A DNA stretch of 64,000 nt from Cinclus cinclus (Eukaryota > Chordata > Aves > Passeriformes > Cinclidae), in assembly GCF_963662255.1 (NCBI RefSeq), contig NC_085068.1:1426001-1490000 (forward strand), given 5' to 3'. The stretch's first letter is position 1. The number at the start of each line of letters is the position of its first letter. Below are positions 13,101-28,213 of this stretch, in pieces. The notes beneath the pieces were generated by a model that saw only the letters and a program-made list of their open reading frames with translations, ran no database searches and was not told the origin of the DNA. The position numbers and the translations under genes were made by a program.

Positions 13101-13540
13101 GGGTGCCAACAGTGGGAGTGGGATGATCCAGCAGTGAAAGCCAAGGAGTTTGTTCCTGTTGGCTCCTGGCCAGACAGTCACACCTCTTCCCAAATATGCA
13201 GCTCAACTTTCCCTCAGGACCTGTGTCCGCTTCCCCATGGCCCCCTCCATCCTCCAGCTTCCCTTAGGAACCCCACCCCAGAGTTCCTCCTTCATCTCTC
13301 TGGTCCCTCAAGGGGGGAGTCAAGGATCCTTGTGGAGTCAAGGGGGTAGAAACCTTGTTATGGGGCAGGCAGTGCTGCTACTGGTCCCAACTGGTCCCAC
13401 CACAGCCAAGCATCATGATGACACAGTGGATGCCTGGCACCCAAAACTCTTCTCTGTGATTTTTGGCTAAATCAGTACATTTGGGGAGAAAGTTGTGTTT
13501 TCTCAGCAATAGGTTTGTCTGTGGGGTCACCGGGCTCTGG
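10116..13540. other. Unique intergenic DNA between ZNF362 and TRIM62
   Basis: Mostly non-repetitive and AT-richer than its surroundings. It includes a T run at 10888-10907, an A-rich patch near 11,150-11,190 and two clusters of TAAT/ATTA sites near 11,980-12,020 and 12,540-12,570. I see no exon with recognisable coding content. Confidence 0.5.
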
Positions 13541-14115
13541 TCACTGGTGGGTGCAGAAAATTGGGAGGAAGAGAGGGACAGAGGGGTGGGAATACAGGGC
13601 TAAGGAAGGATAGACAGGATGGATGAACAAATGGAGAGACAAAGGGATTAAGGGATTAAGAGAAATGGATGGATGGATGGATGGATGGATGGATGGATGA
13701 GCATCCAGGCGGGTGGACAAATGGGCAGATGAAGGTATTAAGGACTGGATGGGGAGATGGGTGAACAGGTTAGCAAGAAGATGTGGAGGGAGGGAGGGAG
13801 GAGTGCATAGAGGGATGCACAGTAGAAGACATGGATGATTGGACACAGGGATGGACAGAGAGATGGGCACATGGACAGACAGGGATAGAGAGATTAAAGT
13901 CTGGAAGCGAAGAATGTTGGGCAGGGGACCATGAGGTGGGTGGGAGGATGGATGGACAGAAGACAGACAGACAGACAGCTGGAGAGATGGGAGGACAGAG
14001 GGACAGAAATATGGACAAATGGACTGATCAAGGGCTGGACAGGGAGATGGCTGGGTGGAAGAGAAAGGGTCGGACGAAGGGACAGACAGGGATAGAAAAA
14101 GGGCCTAAGGTCAGG
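13541..14115. repeat. GGAT tetranucleotide core with degenerate GGACAGA/GATGGA array
   Basis: A clean (GGAT)n core at about 13,664-13,699 is embedded in several hundred bases of imperfect GATGGACAGAGGGA units up to the TRIM62 CpG island. Confidence 0.85.
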
Positions 14116-14139
14116 ATGGGGAAGGGTGAGTGCCCAGCA

Positions 14140-14480
14140 GTCCGGACAGGTGGACAGGACACGGCTGGCGACGCCGTGGCCCCTTTAAGCGCCCCCCCGC
14201 GGGCGGCGATGGTACGCGCCGGTGAGGCCGCGCCGCGCGGAGGACAATGGGGTGGGGGCGGGCCCACTGTGGGCGTGGGGGGGTGGGCAGGAAGTGCCGC
14301 TTAGCCGCGCCCCCTCCTGCTCGCCCACCCCCGGCCCGTCGTGGCAGGGTCGCTCTCGAGGCGGCGGCGGGACTGCGGATCCCACCGGCACCGCGGACCC
14401 CCCCGGCACTAGGAACGGGGCACGGCACCAGAACAGCACCGGGCACCGGCTGGGTGAGGGCACCAGTGCCAGCGAGACGC
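14140..14480 (+). promoter_or_regulatory. TRIM62: CpG island, TRIM62 promoter and probable 5' UTR exon
   Basis: High CpG density with GGGGCGGG-type boxes. A plausible 5' UTR donor (GGCTG followed by GTGAGG) lies near 14,453 and an acceptor (CTCCCCAG) sits just before the TRIM62 ATG, which would make a noncoding first exon. Promoter identity is inferred from position and composition. Confidence 0.6.
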
Positions 14481-14572
14481 GAGGTAGCATCAGATGGGGG
14501 TTGGCGGGGACCTGTCTCGAACCCGGGACCTGCTGGGAGCGGGGGACGGGCTCGAACAGCCCCAGCCCCGAT

Positions 14573-19532
<4,960 letters not shown>

Positions 19533-19679
19533 TGGGGGTTTTTGGGGTGTCCCCCCGCCCTGTCAGGCGTTTTCCCACTCCAGGAACTGGTCCTGCTGCT
19601 GGGCAGGATCCAACATTCCACCCGCTTCTCTTGGTCCTGTGCTTCCAGGGAATCCCAGTACAGGGGGCTGGGATATGGC

Positions 19680-19685
19680 AATAAA
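19680..19685 (+). terminator. TRIM62: TRIM62 polyadenylation signal AATAAA
   Basis: Canonical AATAAA about 150 bases after the stop codon, followed by a GT-rich stretch. Confidence 0.75.
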
Positions 19686-19829
19686 GGATTTGGAGAGAAG
19701 GGGCTGGGTGGTGAAGAGCCCCCGGGGGGGTGTGGGGCTGGGCTGGGGGCACCCTGGGGTGTCATGGCATGAGTCTGTCACCATGCTGGGGGTGCCACGC
19801 TGTGCTGGGGCCGTTGTGACCTGGTCTGT

Positions 19830-20570
19830 GGCACTGTGCTATGGTGGACTGTGCCATGGCAGGGGTCTCTTGCTGTGCTAGGGGGTACCATGGATGTCAT
19901 ACTGTGTCAGGGTTGCCATACAATGGGACGTGTGTGCCACATGTACAGCACCGTGCCCTGCTGTGCCACAATGTCCCAAGCCTGGCCAGGGCTCTGTGTG
20001 CCCATGTAGCGGACACTGTGTGTATTGAATGTTCAGGGGGTATGCATAGGAGCTGTGTAGGGTGGGCTGTACAGAGGGTGTGATATATGGAGAGTGGGCT
20101 CTATACAGGGGGCAGTACAGAGGGGGTGCTGTGTTCTGGGGTATGATACAGAGGGGGTGCTCTACACAGGGACTGTGATATGTTGGGGTGGGCTATATAG
20201 GGATATGATGTGTGGGAGGGGTTATATGTAGAGGCTGCACTGTATGGGGGCATGATACATAGAGATGGGCTATATAGCGGTATGGTTTATGGAGGGAGAG
20301 ACCTACTGAGTGAACTATGTGAGACAGTGATACATAGGGCTGGGCTGTACAGTAGAGTGATAGAAGGGGTAATGTTTAGGGCCTGGGCTGCGTCAGGAGT
20401 ATGGTATAATAGGGAAGATATATAGGGGACAAGCTGTACAGGGATGAGCTGTGTATAGATATATGGAGATATAGAGCGGTGGGCTATTTAGAGGAACGCT
20501 AGTTTGGGGGGTGATATGTAAGGGTGGGATGTAGGGGGTAAGGTGTAGGGGTGGGACATTGCAACGCTGG
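19830..20570. repeat. Array of GTGCTATG / GGGCTATATAGG units downstream of TRIM62
   Basis: Imperfect repeats of about 30-45 bases with GTGATATATGGAGAG, GGGTGGGCTATATAG and TACAGAGGG. The only internal signals are incidental TATA-like strings. It fills the space between TRIM62 and the SVBP CpG island. Confidence 0.8.
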
Positions 20571-20589
20571 GCAGTAAAGGACAGCGGAG

Positions 20590-20860
20590 CACTGGGGGAC
20601 ACTGGGAGCAGCCCTGCATCCGCCCACCAGGCGGCGCTGTGGCACCCGGCCGCGGGCTCCGCGCGTGCGCCCAGGGCGAGCAATCGAGCACCGAAAGGCG
20701 GAAGGGGTCCGCTGCCATCTTGCCCCAGGCACAGCCCCTCCGGTACCGGGGAGCGCGGGGGGGGGGCGGGGGGGGGGGCACCGGGGGGGGCTGGGGGAGC
20801 CAGGGGCCTGAGTGGCTTGGCTGGGGGAGTGAGTGGCCACCGGGGCCTTGTAGGGGGGTG
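20590..20860 (+). promoter_or_regulatory. SVBP: CpG island, candidate SVBP promoter
   Basis: CpG-dense block (CGCGCGTGCGCCC, CCGGTACCGGGG) followed by G-rich sequence, about 550-800 bases upstream of the SVBP coding start. The SVBP ATG exon begins at an acceptor, so a noncoding first exon is expected here. Confidence 0.55.
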
Positions 20861-21401
20861 AGGGAGTCGCTGTGCGTCTGGGAAGGACTTTGTTGGGCAA
20901 TGAGAGCTGGGGTTTGTCGGCCTGGGATGGCTATGGGTTTGGGGGAGGCTGTAGGGCACTGAGGGTGGTGCATTTTGGGGGGGCTTGCGTCAGTGGTCTC
21001 TATGGACAGTGGGATGCAGGGGGTCTGTGAGGATGGAGAGGGGACTGGGGGGCTTTGGGATTGGGGTACTGGGAGGTGAAGTGTGGGGAGATGGGGCCGC
21101 TGAGGCGGCTGAGGAATGGGGGGGTGAGGGGGAGAAGCCTTGGGGGGACCCTGTGGGGCTCAGAGTGTCTGTGGGGGGGGATGTCTCCTTAGAGGCTCAG
21201 GATGGTGTTGAGGATCTCCTGTGGGGCTTAGGATGCATTTGGGGGTCACTTCTGTGGCCCAGGATGGGTTTGGGGGGGAGTTCCCTGTGAGGATGCCATT
21301 GGGACACCCCATGTGAGCTTCAGTCGTCTGGGGGTGTCACGGACACGGGGGGTCTTGTGGGCGGGTTGGGGGTCCCCGGGTGACCCCCTTGTGTCACAGC
21401 C

Positions 21402-21691
21402 ATGGATCCGGGCGCGGGGGCGCGGAAGGAGCGGCCGAAGCCGCGAGAGCCAGCGGCTCGCCTAGAGAAGGCTAAGCAGAGATCGGCACAGCAGGAGCTG
21501 AAGCAGCGGCAGCGGGCGGAGGTGGGAACACAGGAATGGGGAGGGCCATGGCTCAACCCGCGGCCGGACCCCCCCCCTTGCCATCTGCCCTTTCCCAATC
21601 CCAGATCTATGCCCTGAACCGGGTGATGACGGAGCTGGAGCAGCAGCAGTTCGACTCCTTCTGCAAGCAGATGCAGGGATCCGGGGAATAA
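21402..21691 (+). CDS. SVBP: SVBP small vasohibin-binding protein, complete, 68 aa
   Basis: Small coiled-coil cofactor that binds vasohibins VASH1/VASH2. It stabilises and helps secrete them and is required for their tubulin tyrosine carboxypeptidase activity. Two coding exons: 21402-21521 (40 codons) and 21605-21691 (28 codons plus TAA). The highly conserved core [16 protein letters not shown] and, in exon 2, [15 protein letters not shown] identify it clearly. It is two residues longer than human as I recall, with the difference in the Gly/Ala-rich N-terminus. The ATG follows an acceptor CACAG by two bases, so at least one 5' noncoding exon lies upstream. Confidence 0.96.
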
Positions 21692-21778
21692 CAGCCCGGC
21701 CCTGCCCTGCCCCACCCACCCCTTTTCTAACCCCCCCCCCCCCCCAGGTATTTATTATCAAATTGCCCTTTTTATATC

Positions 21779-21784
21779 AATAAA
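21779..21784 (+). terminator. SVBP: SVBP polyadenylation signal AATAAA
   Basis: AATAAA 88 bases after the stop codon, followed by TGTGCTG, a plausible GU-rich element. Confidence 0.8.
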
Positions 21785-22701
21785 GTCTGTGCTGATTCTC
21801 TGTCTCCGGGCTCCTGTTTGCTTCTGCTCCGGGTGGGAATGATGTGGGGGAGGCCAGAGCAGGGCCGGCGCCAGAGCAGCTGTGGCCCTGGGTTCCAGCT
21901 CTAGCCACAGTCCCATCCCGACATTCCCTGCCGCAGGGAAGGGTCCTGCCCTCCCCAAGCTGGGATTTATCCCAGGGGGATGTAGCAGGAGCCACATCTC
22001 GCAGCTGCTCCTGCCGCCAGAGCTTCCCCGGGGATCCTGAGTGTTTCTCCAGCACCAGGTTTGACCTTCACTTCCTTCCTCCACCCACACCCTCTGTGCT
22101 CCAGCTGCCACTGTCCGGCAGCCTTCGGCTTTCCAGAGATTTTTAGATCAAGTCCCACTTCCCCCCTTTCCCCGTCCCAGCCATATCACACTGAGAGGGT
22201 GAAAATAAACCACGTTTGGGATGGTGTTTCTCTGCAGCCATGGATTAAGTGGTAAATTCCAAATTGCTCCCAGTGAATCCCATGTCGGAAGCCCTCTGGA
22301 AGTTTGATCAGCATCTTCCTCCTCCCACCTAGGGAGGCCTGCCTTATTTTTGAAGTGTGAACCTCCCTTTGTAATGAATGCCCACTGGGCAATGTGAGCG
22401 ATCCCTAAACTTCAGTGTCCTATGTAGAGAAGGGCTTGGAGGTCTCTTGTCAGGGCAGACTCTAAATTTCCTGTTTCCCAAGGATTTGGAGGTCTCTGCT
22501 GTTGCTCTGGGGGGATGGGGGTTCCCTCACCCCCACAAAGGATAGGGATTTTGGGGCTTCCCTGAAGTTGAGCCTTTCTCTTCTTTTACCTTAGCAGGCT
22601 CCTTCTGCCACCCGGATTCAGTGGGAATAGTGAAGGGAGGAACAACACCCGGAGCAAGGATGAGGAGGATGAGGAAGGCTTTACTAGGCTCTAAGGAGGG
22701 C
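21785..22701. other. Spacer between SVBP and TMEM269 3' ends
   Basis: Tail-to-tail spacer, likely holding the TMEM269 3' UTR on the minus strand. Unique sequence; I see no coding exon or strong repeat. Confidence 0.5.
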
Positions 22702-25700
22702 TCAGGCCTTGCAGCTCCAGAGGGCATAGGGGAAGATGATGTAGGACGTGGACCAGGCCAGGCAATAAACCGCAGCCACCGCCATCGGTGCCAGCAGGAC
22801 AGCCAACACCCCTAGAGAGTGGGAGAATCCTTGGGGATCTGATCTCCTTCCCCCTCCGTCACCATTCTGAGAGGTTCGTCCCCATTCTTACCTCCAGCAT
22901 AAACCAATTTCTTCCAGAGCTGTGACTCCAGCACCCTGTCGTGGGGGTAGAAGCCGCAGTCGGCCATGAACAGGATCATGGCAGCCGCGGCGACACGGAG
23001 CAGGGCCACATGTCCTCCAGTGAGCAGGAAGGTGCTGGCCAGCAGCGCTGAGGCGTAGGGGCAGGGCAGCCCCCGGTAGGTGAAGGGGATCCCTGTGGGG
23101 TGTCAGGAGTTCAATGTGGGGGGCAATACCCTAAACCCCACACTGCCAGAGGCTCATCTTACCGCTGGAGAAGAAGCAGAGGCGGGCAAAGACAGCCAGC
23201 ACATAGGCAAGGGTCAGCAGTCCCCCCAGCACACCCTGGGGCTGCAGCAACAGCGCCGTGCCCAGCCCAAACGTGGTGAAATCGGCGAAATCATCCAGCT
23301 TGGCACCTGTGGGGGCAGCAAGGGGCAGGTGCCAGGTGGGCACCGGGCACAGGGGACACCCCACAGGTCACCCCTGGGCTGGGGGGATGCACTCACCCAG
23401 TGCTGAGCAGGCATCAAGCTGCCGAGCCACAGCCCCGTCAGCCAGATCCAGCAGGAAGCCCAGGAGCAGGAGCCAGCAGGAGTACTGGTACTGCCTGGGA
23501 GGGAAGCCCCACTTCTCAGCCCCTATTCCCTTTTTTTTCACCCAGTTTCTCCCTTGTTTACCCCACCTACTGAGGGTGGAGGTAAGCCCAGCCACCAGAT
23601 TGGCCACAGAGAAAGCAAAACTGGGGTGATCTTCACTTTTCATCCTGTCTTTGCCATATTTCACCTTTTTCCCCAGCAAAAGTAGGGGTGACCCCCATTT
23701 TGAAACCTGCCTTTTCATCCTTCCCCCCCCCCCCCCCCCCCCCCCCCCCCCGCTATTTCCCCCCCGCCAATTACTTTGGATGGAGGAAAGGAGAGCCAGC
23801 TTCAGAGGTTGGCTATGGAGGGAGCAGATCCACCGTGACCTCCGCTTCCCAATTATTTTTCACCATGTTTACACCTTTTTCACCCCATTTCTTCCTTTTT
23901 CATCACATTTTCCCCTTTTTCTAGAAAAGTGGGGTGACGCACACTTCTCAACCCTCTTTTTCATCTCTTTTCAGCCCATTTCCTCCATTCCCCCCCCCCC
24001 CCCCCCATCTATTGATGCTGCAGAGGCCAAAGGTGAGGAACTTTTGACCATGGAGAGAGTCAAATCACAGTGTTCCCCATTTTTCATCCCCCATTTTACA
24101 CCCATTCCCCCATTTTTTCAGCAAAACTGGCCTGGCCCCCAGTTTTCTACCTGACTTTCACGCTATTTCCATCTTTCCTACCCCCCTTTCCCTCTTTTTC
24201 CAGCCAAACAGGGCAAACCACACTTTTCTACCATCTTTGCCCTCCCATTTCCCCCCTTTTCCAGAAAGAAACAGGGTGACCCCCACTTCTGTGCATCTTT
24301 TTCAGCACATTTTCTCTCTTTTCATCCCATTTCCTCCTTTTCTTTCCCCCACCTATTGATGCTGGAGGGGAGCCTGGCCAGCAGCTTGGCCACAGAGAGA
24401 GCACAACCAGGGTGACCCTCACTCCCCAGCCCCATTTTTCACTCATTTTTTCCCAGTTTCCCCCACCTGTTTACGCTGCAGAGGATGGAGGAAAGCCCAG
24501 CCAGGAGGTTGGCCACGGAGAGCCCGTTGGCCACGTTTTTACGGAGGAATTCCAGTGCCTGTCCCCGTCCTGCTTGCTCGCTCAGCACCAGCTTCTTGGT
24601 GGACTGGAAAATACCTACAAACCCCCCGGTTGGTGTTCCAACCAGGGAAGGGCTGCAGCCCCCCCAAATGTAGCAGGATGCTGCAGGGATTCCCCCTCCT
24701 CAAACCAAAATCCCCCAAAATCTGTTTAGGAAGCAGCAGGGGATTGATTTGTGCAAGCTCTGCTGCTGAGCTCCCCACCAGCAGCCAAAAATGGAATAAA
24801 GAGGCAAAAAAAGCAAAGAAATTAATAAAAGAACTGTAAAACATAATAAAATAAAGACAAATTAAGCCAAACCCAAGCTTAGACTAAAAGCCAACCCCAG
24901 TTTAAGCTCTATGGATCTTATATACCTATCGGGCTAAGCTTTAGGGAAAGAATTTAAAGGTCCTGTCCTTTGCCCCCCGCCTTTGCCGTGTCCCAAAGCC
25001 AGGCAGATCCTTCATCTGAAAGAAAACAGGACGTCAGAGCAAGACAAACCCCCCGAGCCCCCTCAGAGCCCCCCCGAGCTGCTCCGGGCCGAGCTGGCAC
25101 GGGCTCATGGCCGGAATGCCACCAGAACAGCTCCCCAGGTGGGAAAACCAGGAAGAGCCGCCGGAGAGCTGAGGTGTCGGGGGTCGGCGGCTCCGAGCGC
25201 CACGGCGGGAGCGACCTTTGGACACCGCGCCCGGAGCCGCCGGCACGGGCTGAGCCGGGAAAATCCCCCCTTGAGCCCCGGGCGAGCGCTCCTGCTTTTA
25301 CCGGAACCAGGGACTGTTGGGGGCCCTGAGGCCATGTTGGGTGCTGCGCCCCACCTTTATTCCTTAATTTGGGGTGAGTTTGGAATCTTTGAAAGCTAAA
25401 TTTGGAGATTTGGGGATTTGCCGTCCCTTCCCAGCGCTAGGAAGGATCGGGGCCCTGAGAATGTTCCGGAGCTGTCACAGCACCGGATCCAGGCACCTGT
25501 GAGCGTCACAGCACCCGGGCACTGCCGGGGCTCCCAAACTCGCCCGTTCCTGGTGTTTCTCACCCCAAAATCAAAGTGCTGGGATGGGAGGGAATTTCCT
25601 TAGCCCTGCACCGCTTCCGCTGCTTTTATCACTACTTTGGGGGGGGGTAGCAAGGTGCTTTTGGTTCTTCCCAGGTGCGTTACGAGGGGGTTGTGCCCCC

Positions 25701-25939
25701 AGAGCTATCTCACACCCCACACCCCCCAAGGCGAAGGGAAAAGGGGTTCAGCCACAGGAAGTGCAAAATTAACCTACTTTTACGGGCCAGTTCCTGTGTT
25801 TTACAGTTTTCTGCCCCGATAACCCTAACTTTTCTACTAACCCCCGCCAAATGATGATTTTTAGGGATGGGGGACGCCTCGCAAGGGGCCGAGCGGCATC
25901 CAGGTGACACTTACCGACCGGCGGCGACACCATCCACAT
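22702..25939 (-). CDS. TMEM269: TMEM269-like CDP-alcohol phosphatidyltransferase-family membrane protein, complete, 241 aa
   Basis: Multi-pass membrane protein with a full CDP-alcohol phosphotransferase signature. Exons (minus): 25915-25939, 24467-24614, 23397-23494, 23163-23306, 22892-23092, 22702-22811; all phases join and give 241 codons plus TGA. The active-site pattern is D74-xx-D77-G78-xx-A81-R82-x8-G91-xxx-D95-xxx-D99, spread over exons 3 and 4. Every Mg2+-binding Asp and catalytic residue expected for the family is present. About five hydrophobic segments can be seen, for example LLTLAYVLAVFARLCFF. The C-terminus ends YALWSCKA. The family transfers a phospho-alcohol from a CDP-alcohol, as in phosphatidylserine or PI synthases; the substrate here is unknown. 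The symbol rests on tail-to-tail position beside SVBP, as I recall for human TMEM269. Intron 2 contains degenerate copies of exon 2. Confidence 0.88.
23500..24466 (-). repeat. Tandem array of degenerate TMEM269 exon-2 copies in intron 2
   Basis: At least four decayed copies of the exon-2 3' half (sense GTGGCCAA..CTGGCTGGGCT..TCC) lie at about 24,353-24,425, 23,990-24,070, 23,768-23,840 and 23,566-23,640. The real exon end is at 24,467-24,540. Between them are repeats of CAGAAAACTGGGGTGACCCC and pyrimidine tracts of TTTTCACCCATTTTCCC. A 29-base C run (23723-23751) interrupts the array. The copies have frameshifts and damaged ends, so they are not counted as exons. Confidence 0.75.
24960..25345. 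other. CpG-rich block in TMEM269 intron 1
   Basis: CpG-dense sequence containing an AGGACGTCAG (CRE-like) motif near 25,028-25,037. It may be an alternative promoter or enhancer of TMEM269; no exon is recognised in it. Confidence 0.35.
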
Positions 25940-26031
25940 GGCAGCGGCGGCTGTGGCAGCAGTGACAGTGACGCCCCGGCGAGGGGAAACTGAGGCAGGG
26001 GCCGCTCCGTGGGGCTCCGCGCGGTGCCGCG

Positions 26032-26039
26032 TTATATAA
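26032..26039 (-). promoter_or_regulatory. TMEM269: TATA box of TMEM269
   Basis: TTATATAA on the minus strand, 93 bases upstream of the ATG, within a CpG-rich segment. A start site near 26,003 would give a 5' UTR of about 64 bases. Inferred from position. Confidence 0.55.
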
Positions 26040-26159
26040 GGAAAAGCCTCCCGGGCTGAGTCACCCGGCGGGGGTGGGTCCGGCCAGAGGCCACGGACAC
26101 GGACACGGGGGGTTCACAGCCGCCTGGCACCACCGGCGAGGGAGGAGCTGCCCCGGGGG

Positions 26160-27050
26160 GCCGGGGGGCCATGCCAGGCTCGCGGTGCCCCTGCCAGCCT
26201 CCCAGCACCCCTGCCAGCCTCCCAGTGCCCACGCCAGGCTCACAGCACCGGTGCCAGGTTTGCAGTGCTTGTGCCAACCCTGCAGTGCCAGTGCCAGGCT
26301 CACAGCACCCGTGCCCAGCCACAGCGCTGGTGCCAGACTCACAGCACCCGCACCGTGCCCACAAGAGCAGGACCAGGCTGGCAGCACCCATGTTGCACTG
26401 ATACCACCTGTATCACACTTACAGCACGAGTGATAACACCTGTACAGGCTCACAGCACCCTTGTCACTCTGGTAACACCCGGATCAGTCTCAACAGCACA
26501 AATTCCAGGGTCAATCCTCACCTTCTCCAGGTGTGGACCACCCATGCCATGCTCACAGCACCTTTGCCAGCCTTGTGGCCCCTTCAGCAGGCTGGCACCA
26601 CCACACCCAGCTCATGGCACCCATCCCACTCTCCAGTACCCATCCCGCGCTCATGTAACACATGCCAGGCTCTCAGAGCCCATCCCAGGATTGCACCATC
26701 TGTGCCAGGCTCACAGCACCTATATCCTGCTCACAGCACCCCTGGTAGGTTCACAGTACTCATACCATGTTTTGTACTGCCCAAGGCAGTCTCACAGCAC
26801 CCATCCCCTGCCCACAGCACCCATCCCTCACTTGCAGCACCCATATCCAGCTCACAGCACTCATGCCAGGCTCACGGCACCCATCCCACTCTCACAGAGC
26901 CCATGCCAGACTCACAGAGCCTCTGCCAGGTGTGGGCCACCTGTATCACAACACTTGTGCCTTGCTTATAGCACCCATGGCAGCTTCACAGCATCCATAC
27001 CAGTCCCATGACACCCACACCAGTCCCACAATACTCAGCCCTGCACCAGG
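26160..27050. repeat. CACAGCACCCATGCCAGGCT minisatellite
   Basis: About 40 imperfect units of 20-25 bases (CTCACAGCACC + CATGCCAGG) just upstream of the TMEM269 promoter. Long open frames in it on both strands are repeat artefacts. Confidence 0.9.
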
Positions 27051-28140
27051 CCCCTGGGACTGCCATGCTGCTGTCCCTGTACCCCACTGTCACCCCAGGG
27101 TGATTGCACCCAAAAGATGTCACTGCCTGGTGCCATCCCACCAACAATTCATGTCACTGGCACTGGGGTCATGGCTTGTGCCCCCCACCCTCACCCCCTG
27201 TGCTGTGCTGGGTCACCTTTTCCACCAATCTGGGCCTCTGCCAGGTGGCCCCAACTCGTGCAAGTGTGTCACGAGTTGGGGGAGCTCGGCTTCCCCCTCC
27301 CCTGGAGCAAAGGGCTGGTGATAGTGAGGGGCTGCTGGGGCAGGCTATGTCGGGGCCACCACCGGGAGAACAAAGGTCCCTGAGGACATGGTGACAAGAG
27401 GCCCATAAAACTTATACAGCCCTGGTGCTGGAATTTTCCACCCACATCCTAGCAGGAATTGGGGGGTGCTGCAGCACCTGTGGTTGTGGGGTCCCTGGGT
27501 GGGGGGAAGAGGACCCTGGGGTGCTCCGCTGGGGGGTCCCAGGGTGCTGGTCATGGCTGGGGCCCTGGTGAAAGGGCTCTTTGTTCACTGGTCACGCGCT
27601 GCTGCTGGCAGTTGCAAAGTGACGGCCAGGCCAAGAAGGCCACGGTCATGGGCGTCTATCCCTGAGGCACCCCAAGGGAATTGTCCTGCTGCCTCGGGGG
27701 GGCCCAGCCCCATGAGGGGACAGAGTGTCACTGGGTCCCTGTCACCGTGGCACTGGGGCCATCCCTGTTTTCTCAGAGCACCTAGAGCCACTGCACCGAT
27801 GTGTCTTGGGGTTCTTTTGGCAGCAGGGTGCCCATGCCCATGGCACAGGACACTTTGGGGTGCTTGGTGCTGTGTCGCCTGAGTGTCTGAGGCTGCCCAT
27901 GCCCATGGCACCCATCCCTGTGGGATCTGTGTGTCTGAAGGTGCCATCTCCAAGGCATCTGGGCACCTGTGGGTTCCCATCCCTGTGGTGTCTGGGCACC
28001 TCTCAGTGTCTATCCCCATTATGTCTGAGTATCTCTGGGTGTCCATCCCCATGACCTTGGGCACATATGGATGCTCCTAGTACTATCCACCGGTAAAGGT
28101 GCAGCACCTGCTGCCCCCAGACCCCTCCCCAGCACAGGGA
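27051..28140. other. Spacer between TMEM269 and CELA3B, with a short minisatellite
   Basis: Low-complexity CA/GTG-rich sequence. Bases 27,880-28,070 hold four or five units of about 38 bases with GGGCACCTGTG..., then CCATCCCCATTATGTCTG. No exon is recognised. Confidence 0.5.
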
Positions 28141-28161
28141 CACACTGGTGCCAGATGGTGG

Positions 28162-28167
28162 TTTATT
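28162..28167 (-). terminator. CELA3B: CELA3B polyadenylation signal AATAAA
   Basis: AATAAA on the minus strand, 47 bases after the CELA3B stop codon, giving a short 3' UTR typical of pancreatic protease genes. Confidence 0.85.
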
Positions 28168-28213
28168 TGCCTGGTGCCAGGCCGGGAAGCTGATTACAAG
28201 AATGCTGCCACGC

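Noticed and set aside
23985..24425. Exon-2-like copies in TMEM269 intron 2 as extra coding exons
   Set aside because: The copies have frameshifts and damaged ends, and the intact exons already join in phase to a complete protein.
26265..27321. Overlapping long open frames upstream of TMEM269
   Set aside because: All are translations of the CACAGCACCCATGCCAGGCT minisatellite, open in several frames because the unit lacks stops.
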